6,034 bases of DNA, from the NCBI GenBank assembly GCA_018654125.1, contig JABIME010000085.1, positions 1 to 6,034 on the forward strand, given 5' to 3'. The notes below the pieces were generated by a model that saw nothing but the letters and a program-made list of their open reading frames with translations, did not search any database and was not told the DNA's origin. Made by a program: the position numbers and the translations under genes. Every line of letters starts with the position of its first letter. Positions within the stretch are counted from its first letter, which is position 1. The DNA is from Candidatus Cloacimonadota bacterium (lineage in GTDB: Bacteria; Cloacimonadota; Cloacimonadia; Cloacimonadales; TCS61). Shown one piece after another: positions 1 to 6,008 of the stretch.

Positions 1-1443
1 AACAATTCCTTCACCATTGATATTAACAGGAGCTTTTAACTCCATCATTTCTGTAGTAAGTAATATTGATTCCAGCAGATCATCAATGCCTTCGCCCGTT
101 TTTGCAGAGCACTCAGTCCACATAACATCTCCACCGTAATCTTCCAACATAATATTATGCTTCATCAGATCAGAAATAGTTTTATCTACATTTGCATCTT
201 TAAGGTCTATCTTATTAATTGCTACGATTATTGTAACACTTGCAGATTTAGCATGATCGATAGCTTCTATAGTTTGCTTTTTCACACTCTCATTTGCAGC
301 AACTACAATAATAGCGATATCTGTTACATTAGCTCCACGAGCACGCATAGCAGCAAATGCTTCATGACCAGGTGTATCTAAGAATGTAATTTTATGATCA
401 TTATAATCTACTTGATACGCTCCAATATGCTGCGTAATTCCACCAGCCTCACCGGCTATAACATTTGTAGAGCGAATTCTATCAAGAATAGCTGTTTTAC
501 CATGATCAACATGACCCATAATAGTTACAATTGGTGGTCTGGTAGCCAATTCTAGATTTTCATCTTCTACTTTCTGCTCTTCTAATATTTCGCTACCATA
601 TTCTTCTTTAAAATCAACATCAAAATCAAATTCATCACAGATCATTTCAAGTGATTCTTTATCTAAACGCTGATTTATAGTAACCATTTGACCCATCATA
701 AAGAATTTCGTAATAATCTCAGAAGCTGCTAAACCCATCAATTTTGCTAATTCACTAACAGATGTATACTCATTAATTACTAATTTTGTATCACTACTGA
801 TTTGCACTTTATCTTTTTTATATTTTTTCTTTTTGGAAGAATCATCAGACAATGTTTGCTTAATGTTCTTTGCAATTTCTGCTTCTTGCATTTCATTAGG
901 TACAAAACGTTTTTTCCTTTTACCTTTTGATAAGTGCTGCATCTTCGCTTTTAAATGCTTATCTTTTTTATCGAAAGCTTTCTCGGAAACAGCTTTCTTA
1001 TCGTGATCTTTAAATTTTCTTTTTTCTTCTGTTGGAGGTACATCAGGTAATTTAGCTTTTTTAGAAGAAGAATTTGGTTTTTTATAAACATTCTCTTTTT
1101 TATTAGGTTTTCTGGTATCTGTTTTTTTAATGCTCTTTTCTACAAAAGTAGGAACTTCTTGCCTTTTATCCTTTTCAGGAGTTTGTGTTTTCTTCTCTTT
1201 TGCTATCTCTTCTTTCTTTCTATCAGCCAAAACAATTTTTTTATGGAAAGTATTTCTGTCGTGCTGACGTTTCTTTACTGCTGCAAATTCAGCATTAAAC
1301 TTAGCACGAATATCAGTTTCAGTTTTTTCATCAATAGGGCTCATGTGGCTTTTAACAATAACACCCATATCATTTAGATGTTTTTTTAGAGCTGCTGTTG
1401 ATATTTTTAGTTCTTTAGCTAATTGATGTACTTTCGTCGGCAT
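1..1443 (-). CDS. infB: Translation initiation factor IF-2, N-terminal 481 residues (runs off the left edge)
   Basis: IF2 is the GTPase that places initiator tRNA on the 30S subunit and promotes subunit joining. Reading from the ATG at 1443, residues 1-50 form a first IF2_N-type helical domain starting MPTKVHQLAKEL. Residues about 60-215 are a very lysine-rich, probably disordered linker. A second IF2_N domain covers about 218-275. The G domain starts near 303 with all GTP-binding motifs: G1 GHVDHGKT (310-317), GGITQHIGAYQV, DTPGH (356-360), NKID (410-413) and SAK (446-448). The reading frame stays open to base 1, so the rest of the G domain edge and domains II, III and IV lie outside. The start is supported by GGAGG four bases upstream. 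It is the last visible gene of the rimP-nusA cluster, 13 nt after ylxQ. Oddity: the usual DDGVMPQT stretch reads NESVKKQT at 384-391. Identity is very certain. Confidence 0.97.
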   Translation of the reverse strand, partial: MPTKVHQLAKELKISTAALKKHLNDMGVIVKSHMSPIDEKTETDIRAKFNAEFAAVKKRQHDRNTFHKKIVLADRKKEEIAKEKKTQTPEKDKRQEVPTFVEKSIKKTDTRKPNKKENVYKKPNSSSKKAKLPDVPPTEEKRKFKDHDKKAVSEKAFDKKDKHLKAKMQHLSKGKRKKRFVPNEMQEAEIAKNIKQTLSDDSSKKKKYKKDKVQISSDTKLVINEYTSVSELAKLMGLAASEIITKFFMMGQMVTINQRLDKESLEMICDEFDFDVDFKEEYGSEILEEQKVEDENLELATRPPIVTIMGHVDHGKTAILDRIRSTNVIAGEAGGITQHIGAYQVDYNDHKITFLDTPGHEAFAAMRARGANVTDIAIIVVAANESVKKQTIEAIDHAKSASVTIIVAINKIDLKDANVDKTISDLMKHNIMLEDYGGDVMWTECSAKTGEGIDDLLESILLTTEMMELKAPVNINGEGIV

Positions 1444-1447
1444 GTGT

Positions 1448-1452
1448 CCTCC
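1448..1452 (-). promoter_or_regulatory. Ribosome binding site of infB
   Basis: The minus strand reads GGAGG followed by ACAC and the ATG at 1443. This strong Shine-Dalgarno match fixes the infB start. It lies in the 13-nt gap after the ylxQ stop codon, so infB has its own initiation signal rather than depending only on coupling. Confidence 0.85.
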
Positions 1453-1456
1453 AGGT

Positions 1457-1756
1457 TTAACCAATCGACCGCAAAATTCCTTTAGCGAAATTTGCGTCTT
1501 CTATACAAATTATTCCAATGTCTCTGATTCTAAACTCTTTCCCATAAAGAGATTTAGATCCATATTCTACTATCTTTACATTATTTGCATTTGCCAAATT
1601 CAAAATATGATTTTTTCTTTTCTCTGCTAGATCAGATGCATAAATCAGCAACTTTGCATTATTAGCAAAACAGGATCTTTCACAAGCGTCAAAACCAGAT
1701 TTAAGCTTACCAGCTTTTCTTGTCATGTGCAATAAATTCATTATTTTATCTTCCAT
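1457..1756 (-). CDS. ylxQ: L7Ae-family ribosomal-type protein YlxQ
   Basis: This 99-residue protein belongs to the L7Ae/L30e/S12e/Gadd45 family, whose members often bind kink-turn RNA. The bacterial YlxQ branch sits next to infB and its cellular role is poorly defined. Visible signs are the N-terminal helix with RKAGKLKSG (13-21), the strand and helix AKLLIYASDLAEKRK (34-48), a GSKSLYGK segment (66-73) where family members have GSREELG, and the closing GIICIEDANFAKGIL (81-95). The length is normal for the family. The start ATG overlaps the end of ylxR by 11 nt and has AGGAG five bases upstream (minus strand, just above 1761), so translation is probably coupled to ylxR. Family assignment is secure from sequence and context; the function is inferred. 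Confidence 0.9.
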   Translation of the reverse strand: MEDKIMNLLHMTRKAGKLKSGFDACERSCFANNAKLLIYASDLAEKRKNHILNLANANNVKIVEYGSKSLYGKEFRIRDIGIICIEDANFAKGILRSIG

Positions 1757-1979
1757 TTGAACTCCTGCTTTTTCTCAATACCCATTTATCTAATTTCTGC
1801 AAACAACTATTATTATTACAAACATAATAACCGCGTTTTGCTAATTCATTATTTTTTGCGAATACAACATCCGAATCTATCAATACAAACTTCATCAGCT
1901 TTTTCTTCTCTGCTTTTATTCTGCAGATCACACACATTCTTATAGGAATATGCCCAGCTTTAGAAGATCTATTCGGCAT
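1746..1979 (-). CDS. ylxR: YlxR family protein (DUF448)
   Basis: This 77-residue basic protein belongs to the YlxR (DUF448) family, found between nusA and infB in many bacteria. The family has an RNA-binding-type fold, and some members have been proposed to act as nucleoid-associated regulators or to affect RNase P. The family hallmarks are present: R-x-C-V-x-C-R at 14-20 and R-G-x-Y-V-C followed by a downstream C (49-59). The four cysteines C16, C19, C54 and C59 could hold a metal ion, which is inference. The usual GRGAYVC appears here as KRGYYVC. The start ATG at 1979 has only a weak GAG five bases upstream (1985-1987). It begins 31 nt after the nusA stop and overlaps ylxQ by 11 nt. Family call is strong, biochemical role uncertain. 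Confidence 0.9.
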   Translation of the reverse strand: MPNRSSKAGHIPIRMCVICRIKAEKKKLMKFVLIDSDVVFAKNNELAKRGYYVCNNNSCLQKLDKWVLRKSRSSNGR

Positions 1980-2010
1980 CTGAACTCAATAATTTCCCAA
2001 TAATTTAAAA

Positions 2011-3243
2011 CTAGAAATATTTGGAAGACTCTTTGATCTTCTCTGCTGTCTTTTTGCCGAGTCCTTCCAGATTACAAAGTTCTTCTATACTTGCTTCATA
2101 AATATCTTGAACAGATGTATAACCATGAACTTTTAAAACCTCTGCAACTTTAGAGGAAACACCATCAAGATCACTAATATGACTTGTGATCCTGCGCTCT
2201 TCAGAGATCTTCTCTTCAAATTCTTCTTCAGTATAAATATCCAATTTGAAATCAGTAAGTTTTGCAGCAAGCTTAACATTCTTGCCCTTCTTACCAATTG
2301 CCAAATTTTTATTATCTCTATTTACAATAATTCTGGCAAATTTACCACGATCTGCTAAGTAAACTTTTTCTACCAGATCTGGTCCAATTGCATTTGCTAT
2401 CAATTGTTCAGGGGCTGAATCCCAAACAACAATATCCACAAGCTCACTGTTCAATTCTTTTCTAATAGCCTCAATTCTAACTCCATGAGGTCCAAGACAT
2501 GCTGCCGTTGCATCAACCTCTGCATTATTAGAATGAACCGAAACTTTGGTTCTCATACCAGGTTCTCGAACTATCTTCTTGATCTCAATCTCTCCGGAAG
2601 TGATCTCAGGAATCTCAGATTCAAATATTTTCTTCACAAATTCAGGTCTTGTTCGTGAAAGAATTACAATTACATCTTTTCTACGCTTTCGAATATTCAC
2701 CACATAACAGCGGATTACATCTCCAACTTTATAATATTCGTCTTCAACTTGTTCTTCTTTAGATAGAAGAGCATCGGCATAACCAATATTTACTAAATAA
2801 CCATTAAAATCATCTTTTGTGATTTTACCTGAAACAAGTTGATTCTTCTGGTTTTCATAATCGAACATGATTCTATCTTCTTCTAATAACTTAATTCTTT
2901 CTAGAATAGCTTTTCTGGCATTTCTTATTACTTTTGGTTCAAATTCAGAAATATTCATTTCCACCGGAATTGTGTTTCCTAAATCTAAATTATCATCTAT
3001 CATTTTTGCATCTTCCAAAGAAATTTCACCAAGTGAAGTATCTCTTTCTACAACGATCCTGTTAAATCTTGCAATTATTTTATTAGTCTTATAATCAGTA
3101 GTTATTTCCAACTCATTATCTAAGATCATTTTCTTAGAAATTGCCTGGTACAAACCCTCTTTAATAATTGAAGTTAATTTCTCTTTATCAAGCTGCTTAA
3201 GATTAGCCAACTCGGCAAGGGATCCCATAATGTTTGAATTCAT
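2011..3243 (-). CDS. nusA: Transcription termination/antitermination factor NusA
   Basis: NusA binds RNA polymerase and nascent RNA and modulates pausing, intrinsic termination and antitermination. The 410-residue protein has the RNA-polymerase-binding N-terminal domain (about 1-125), an S1 domain (about 134-200) ending in the typical SRTRPEFVKKIFESEIPEI, KH1 (about 220-285) opening with the hallmark REPGMRTKVSV and carrying a G-P-H-G loop (251-254), and KH2 (about 290-340) with IGKKGKN (316-322) and LAAKLTDFKLDI. One helix-hairpin-helix module follows at about 358-408 (LEGLGKKTAEKI). E. coli NusA has two C-terminal acidic repeats, whereas many Firmicutes forms end after KH2. The usual VDPVGACVG before the KH1 loop reads VDATAACLG here. 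Met1 is preferred over Met6 because GAGGAG (3247-3252) lies just upstream. It starts 15 nt after rimP, so the two are co-transcribed. Very confident. Confidence 0.97.
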   Translation of the reverse strand: MNSNIMGSLAELANLKQLDKEKLTSIIKEGLYQAISKKMILDNELEITTDYKTNKIIARFNRIVVERDTSLGEISLEDAKMIDDNLDLGNTIPVEMNISEFEPKVIRNARKAILERIKLLEEDRIMFDYENQKNQLVSGKITKDDFNGYLVNIGYADALLSKEEQVEDEYYKVGDVIRCYVVNIRKRRKDVIVILSRTRPEFVKKIFESEIPEITSGEIEIKKIVREPGMRTKVSVHSNNAEVDATAACLGPHGVRIEAIRKELNSELVDIVVWDSAPEQLIANAIGPDLVEKVYLADRGKFARIIVNRDNKNLAIGKKGKNVKLAAKLTDFKLDIYTEEEFEEKISEERRITSHISDLDGVSSKVAEVLKVHGYTSVQDIYEASIEELCNLEGLGKKTAEKIKESSKYF

Positions 3244-3246
3244 AAT

Positions 3247-3252
3247 CTCCTC
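3247..3252 (-). promoter_or_regulatory. Ribosome binding site of nusA
   Basis: The minus strand reads GAGGAG, then ATT and the ATG at 3243. Pairing through GAGG leaves five bases to the start. This selects Met1; the alternative Met6 would be 18 bases from the site. Confidence 0.75.
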
Positions 3253-3258
3253 ACTTAT

Positions 3259-3714
3259 TTATTTCTTGTAATCAAAATATGTTTTAGCTTTCTTAACGTC
3301 AGTAAGCTGAATTTCTTTAATTCCATCTTCAAAATCGATCTTGATACTTTCCGGAAGTACCTCTTTTAATATCCCAATTGCCGTAACAGTGTTTTCACCA
3401 TCTGCAAATGATATCTGAACTTTCTCATCAATAGCACTAACATAATGCTTTTTTTGGTTTAGGAAACGCTCTAAGCCCGGTGTAGAAACTTCCAGGAAAT
3501 ATCTTTCAGCTATTACTTCTTCAGTTTCCAGAACTTCTGAGACGATCCTACTCACTTTTCTACATTCAGTAATTGTAGCTCCACCGATCTTTGTAACATA
3601 GATCAGCACAATCAATCCCTTTGAAGCACGCTTCAAACTTAAGTCATACAATGCCACATTTACATCTGAGCATGCATTCTTGGCTATAAGTTCAATTCTT
3701 TCTTTCTGTTCCAT
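3259..3714 (-). CDS. rimP: Ribosome maturation factor RimP
   Basis: RimP assists assembly of the 30S ribosomal subunit in the cytoplasm. The 151-residue protein has the two-domain layout of the family. The N-terminal alpha/beta domain (about 1-85) ends with the signature YFLEVSTPGLERFL (72-85), equivalent to LEVSSPGLDRPL in well-known members. The C-terminal SH3-like domain (about 88-150) contains VQISF, a GILKEVLPESIKIDF core and a final QLTDVKKAKTYF. I chose the ATG at 3714. A TTG one codon upstream (3717) would give 152 residues and lies six bases from the GAGGGG ribosome binding site, against nine bases for the ATG, so either is possible. It is the first gene of the minus-strand operon and lies behind a leader with two hairpins. 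Identity is very confident; only the exact start is open. Confidence 0.95.
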   Translation of the reverse strand: MEQKERIELIAKNACSDVNVALYDLSLKRASKGLIVLIYVTKIGGATITECRKVSRIVSEVLETEEVIAERYFLEVSTPGLERFLNQKKHYVSAIDEKVQISFADGENTVTAIGILKEVLPESIKIDFEDGIKEIQLTDVKKAKTYFDYKK

Positions 3715-3723
3715 CAATAAATT

Positions 3724-3729
3724 CCCCTC
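3724..3729 (-). promoter_or_regulatory. Ribosome binding site of rimP
   Basis: GAGGGG on the minus strand lies nine bases before the ATG (3714) and six before an in-frame TTG (3717). The spacing allows both starts. The site is 13 bases downstream of the second leader hairpin. Confidence 0.7.
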
Positions 3730-3742
3730 TATAAACGACTAA

Positions 3743-3760
3743 ACCACTGATGACAGTGGT
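3743..3760 (-). promoter_or_regulatory. Perfect hairpin in the rimP leader, just before the ribosome binding site
   Basis: On the minus strand, ACCACTG and CAGTGGT form a perfect 7-bp stem around a four-base TCAT loop. It lies between the terminator-like hairpin and the GAGGGG site. There is no T-run after it in the rimP direction, so it is not a terminator on this strand. On the plus strand a T6 run follows after five bases, but no plus-strand gene lies upstream to be terminated. A protein-binding or translation-control role is inference. Confidence 0.55.
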
Positions 3761-3774
3761 ATCGATTTTTTATC

Positions 3775-3801
3775 AAAAAAATGCTGACTCGGAATGTCAG
3801 C
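3775..3801 (-). terminator. Intrinsic-terminator-like hairpin in the rimP-nusA leader (possible attenuator)
   Basis: On the minus strand, GCTGAC and GTCAGC form a 6-bp stem around a seven-base loop (3789-3795), followed by A and then seven Ts (3781-3775). This is the shape of a rho-independent terminator. It lies after the proposed rimP promoter and before the rimP ribosome binding site, so it would end transcripts early and serve as an attenuator. The stem is short, so read-through is expected. The T-run can also pair with an A6 run a few bases downstream, giving a possible alternative fold. No gene lies upstream on this strand inside the region, so it is not an ordinary end-of-gene terminator. 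Confidence 0.55.
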
Positions 3802-3837
3802 TAAAAAACTATGCGCTTTTTATTTACTTCAGATTTC

Positions 3838-3865
3838 AATAAAAATTTAGAGGTTCTGCTGTCAA
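3838..3865 (-). promoter_or_regulatory. Likely sigma-70-type promoter of the rimP-nusA-ylxR-ylxQ-infB operon
   Basis: The minus strand carries a perfect -35 box TTGACA (3865-3860), a 16-base spacer and a TTTATT -10-like hexamer (3843-3838) matching the consensus at four of six positions. An extremely AT-rich stretch lies directly upstream and could act as an UP element. Transcription would start near 3831, giving a leader of about 115 bases with two hairpins. The -10 box is the weak part of the call. Confidence 0.55.
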
Positions 3866-3879
3866 GAGTAAATTGTTAT

Positions 3880-3928
3880 ATAAATATAATTTAATTATTA
3901 TATATTAATATTCATTAATTATATTTAT
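3880..3928. repeat. AT-only palindrome between the divergent promoters
   Basis: ATAAATATAATT (3880-3891) and its exact reverse complement AATTATATTTAT (3917-3928) flank an inner symmetrical TATTA-TATAT-TAATA (3896-3910). With one bulged T at 3892 the outer arms extend to 15 bp. Only one base in the 49 (a C at 3913) is not A or T. It sits between the minus-strand -35 box and the plus-strand promoter. It could be a bendable UP-like element, an operator or a cruciform. Because AT-only DNA makes inverted repeats by chance more often, function is uncertain. Confidence 0.5.
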
Positions 3929-3944
3929 CGATTTATGATTGACA
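3911..3944 (+). promoter_or_regulatory. Candidate promoter of the hydrolase/beta-helix unit
   Basis: A good -10 box TATGAT (3934-3939) lies 17 bases after a weak -35 TTCATT (3911-3916) that overlaps the right arm of the AT palindrome. This predicts a start near 3946 and a leader of about 40 bases. A perfect TTGACA also occurs at 3939-3944, but only poor -10 matches (such as TTCATA at 3962) follow it, and that start would leave almost no leader. The first arrangement is preferred. Confidence 0.45.
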
Positions 3945-3978
3945 AAACAGGATTCACTTTTTTCATACGAGCAGTTTT

Positions 3979-3983
3979 GGAGG
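3979..3983 (+). promoter_or_regulatory. Ribosome binding site of the nitrilase-family gene
   Basis: GGAGG is followed by ATTA and the ATG at 3988. The strong match fixes the start of the hydrolase. Confidence 0.85.
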
Positions 3984-3987
3984 ATTA

Positions 3988-4785
3988 ATGGGATTTAAAG
4001 TTGGTATATGCCAGTTCAAGCCTGAATTTATGCAAATTAATATAAATCTAGAAAAGATGGAATCACTATTAGAAAACATCTCTGCAGACCTAATTGTTCT
4101 GCCTGAACTTGCTGCAAGCGGTTACCTTTTTAAATCTAAAGAAGAAGTAAATAGTATTGCCGAGAATCCACAAAATGGACCAACTGCAACTTTATTCCAA
4201 AAACTTGCAAAACAAAACAATACCAGTTATGTTGTTGGATTTGCCGAAAGTTCGGAATCTGAATTATACAATTCTGCTATGCTTGTAAATCCTGATGGAT
4301 CTATTCATGTCTACAGGAAATCACATCTATTTTACGAAGAAAAAAAGTGGTTTAAACCTGGTAATACAGGATTCAAAGTATTCAATGCAAAGGACAATAT
4401 CAAGGTAGGATTGATGATATGTTTCGACTGGATATTCCCTGAATCTGCACGATCATTAGCTTTAGAAGGTGCACAAATAATTGCTCATTCGGCTAACCTT
4501 GTTCTCCCATGGTGTCAGCAGGCCATGCTAACCAGATCTCTAGAGAATGGTGTTTCTTCCATTACTTCAAACAGAACAGGTGATGAGAGAAATGGAGATA
4601 AAGAGCTTCATTTTACTGGAATGAGCCAGATCGTGAGTACAAAAGGACAGATAATTCATAGAATGGATAAAATAGAAGAATCTGTTTTTATAACTGAAAT
4701 TGAACCAAATAAATCGAGTGATAAAGAGATTACAGAATTTAATAATTTATTTACGGATCGTCGAACGGAGTTGTACAAATCATGA
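3988..4785 (+). CDS. Nitrilase-superfamily carbon-nitrogen hydrolase (PaNit/PH0642-like)
   Basis: This 265-residue cytoplasmic protein is a complete nitrilase-superfamily enzyme, which cleaves amide or nitrile C-N bonds through a cysteine thioester. The catalytic set is visible: E40 in VLPELAASGY, K111 in YRKSHLF, the assisting E118, and C145 in MICFDWIFPESAR. The ICFDW(I/F)FPE core, the following NLVLPWCQQAMLTRSLEN and the SNRTGDE segment resemble the archaeal enzymes PH0642 and PaNit (about 262 residues; PaNit acts on small aliphatic dinitriles) and related bacterial amidases. The ending DLF-like LFTDRRTELY also matches. The length is normal and there is no signal peptide. It is the first gene of a unit whose second gene overlaps it by ATGA, which implies coupled expression. 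The substrate cannot be read from the sequence; omega-amidase, N-carbamoyl-amine hydrolase or nitrilase activity are all possible. Confidence 0.92.
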   Translation: MGFKVGICQFKPEFMQININLEKMESLLENISADLIVLPELAASGYLFKSKEEVNSIAENPQNGPTATLFQKLAKQNNTSYVVGFAESSESELYNSAMLVNPDGSIHVYRKSHLFYEEKKWFKPGNTGFKVFNAKDNIKVGLMICFDWIFPESARSLALEGAQIIAHSANLVLPWCQQAMLTRSLENGVSSITSNRTGDERNGDKELHFTGMSQIVSTKGQIIHRMDKIEESVFITEIEPNKSSDKEITEFNNLFTDRRTELYKS

Positions 4786-6008
4786 AGAAACATCATATAA
4801 CAGCAATTTTATTTGTTCTATTTCTCATAATGAATTTTGTGCTAACCAGACCCAAGCCAACTCTTAGAATTTCTACTGCAGAAGAATTGGAAAAAATTTT
4901 TAGCAGTTCTCAGGAGAACATAAATGTAAAACTTGCAAGTGGGATTTATGAACTTACTTCTGAGATAATTACAGATTCAACATGTGGGAATTGTGATGAA
5001 CCAGATACCTTAGTTTCTGCTACAGCAGGCTTGATAATTTCTGGGAAGAATATCAATATTTCAGGGCCATCCGATAAAACAGCAATAATCAAAACCAATT
5101 CCGGATACGGTATTTATGTTCTTAATTGTGATAACTTAATTCTAGAAGACCTTACAATCACCGGAGGGATAAGAGATTCCAATGAGTTTGCTACAGATGC
5201 TGCAATTGTTGTAAAAAATAGTAATGCTTTAATCCGTAATAATAAGATCACAAGAAACTATGGAGACCAGACTCTAATAAAGGAAAATATTGTTGGTATT
5301 ATGGGAATCTGTGGCAGAGAGAATTCAGTTTTGAGGATTTATAATAATTTGATCTCAAAAAATTCTTGGGATGGAATTGCACTTTATAGGGATTCTGAAG
5401 CTGTGATAGAAGAAAATATTATTGATGGTGTTCACAAAGCAGGTGGCAGAATTGCTCAAGGCGGTAGAGGTGTTGGTATTGGTGTAACTTGGAATGCAAA
5501 GGCAATTATTAGGAATAATCTGGTGAAGCGCTATTGGAAAGGTATCGGACTTTTTGTGGATGCAGAAGGAACTGTGGAATACAATATCATTGAGGATGTT
5601 ATCACATGGGGAATTTCGCTTTGGGATGCAGGAAAGGGTAATCCAAAAGGATATATAAGTAATAATATTATTTACAAAACTGGTGCTATGGGAACATCAA
5701 TAACTTCTATTACTGAGGAAAATCCAGGTTTTTTTAAGGGAAATATAATTGTGAGAACTGCTCAGGATTCCACTTATGATTCACCTGATATTTACGGTTA
5801 TCAATGTGCATTAGCAGAGCATCTTGTTCCAAAAAAGTTTGTAATTGAAAACAATCTTTTTTACGATAACAGACGTACAGAACTAAGGTTACCCGATTAT
5901 GATACAAACCTAGAAAATTTTGAAAATAAATTAAAAGCAAATAAGGAATGGATCAATAGAATAACAATTTTAGAAGATTCAGATTTTTTTCACGACTATA
6001 TAGAATAA
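4782..6008 (+). CDS. Probably exported right-handed parallel beta-helix protein
   Basis: The 408-residue protein starts with MKKHH and a hydrophobic stretch at about 6-22, which is a signal peptide or membrane anchor without a lipobox cysteine. A GIYELTSEI strand (54-62) and NLILEDLTITGG (118-129) resemble the openings of pectate-lyase-like and NosD-like beta-helices. Eight coil motifs of the type I-x-N-N-x-I follow at 151, 186, 209, 243, 265, 292, 318 and 355, consistent with an asparagine ladder in a PbH1/Beta_helix fold. A CGNC pair (68-71) lies before the helix. A short charged tail (about 375-408) closes the protein. Such proteins bind or cleave polysaccharides, but I see no identifiable catalytic residues, so no activity is assigned. 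It starts at the ATGA shared with the hydrolase stop, with GGAG 11 bases upstream, so it is probably translated by coupling. Confidence 0.85.
   Translation: MKKHHITAILFVLFLIMNFVLTRPKPTLRISTAEELEKIFSSSQENINVKLASGIYELTSEIITDSTCGNCDEPDTLVSATAGLIISGKNINISGPSDKTAIIKTNSGYGIYVLNCDNLILEDLTITGGIRDSNEFATDAAIVVKNSNALIRNNKITRNYGDQTLIKENIVGIMGICGRENSVLRIYNNLISKNSWDGIALYRDSEAVIEENIIDGVHKAGGRIAQGGRGVGIGVTWNAKAIIRNNLVKRYWKGIGLFVDAEGTVEYNIIEDVITWGISLWDAGKGNPKGYISNNIIYKTGAMGTSITSITEENPGFFKGNIIVRTAQDSTYDSPDIYGYQCALAEHLVPKKFVIENNLFYDNRRTELRLPDYDTNLENFENKLKANKEWINRITILEDSDFFHDYIE

Noticed and set aside
157..381. Plus-strand open frame of 74 codons inside infB
   Set aside because: It is antisense to the conserved IF2 G domain, is rich in Cys, Tyr, Ile and Ser typical of a shadow frame, and has no ribosome binding site.
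1159..1377. Plus-strand open frame of 72 codons, hydrophobic and membrane-like
   Set aside because: It is the complement of the lysine-rich IF2 linker; AAA/AAG codons read backwards give Phe and Leu, which produces the false membrane look.
1442..1945. Plus-strand open frames at 1442-1630 and 1757-1945
   Set aside because: Both lie antisense to ylxQ and ylxR, which are secure by family motifs, and neither shows family features.
2867..3094. Plus-strand open frame of 75 codons inside nusA
   Set aside because: It is antisense to the NusA N-terminal domain, and its Ser/Leu/Ile-rich content is that of a shadow.
3743..3771. Plus-strand terminator made of the ACCACTG hairpin and the following T6
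   Set aside because: Five bases separate the stem from the T-run and no plus-strand gene precedes it, so there is nothing for it to terminate.
3747..3787. Box C-like CTGATGA and box D-like CTGA on the plus strand, suggesting a C/D guide RNA
   Set aside because: C/D guide RNAs are archaeal and eukaryotic, the genes here are clearly bacterial, the C box is inside a perfect hairpin, and no C'/D' pair is visible.
3718..3987. Initiator tRNA gene (metY) before rimP, as in E. coli
   Set aside because: The stretch has no cloverleaf, no T-arm motif and no CCA end on either strand; it is mostly AT-rich control DNA.
5734..5940. Minus-strand open frame of 68 codons inside the beta-helix gene
   Set aside because: It is antisense to the last coils of the beta-helix protein, with no ribosome binding site or recognisable motif.
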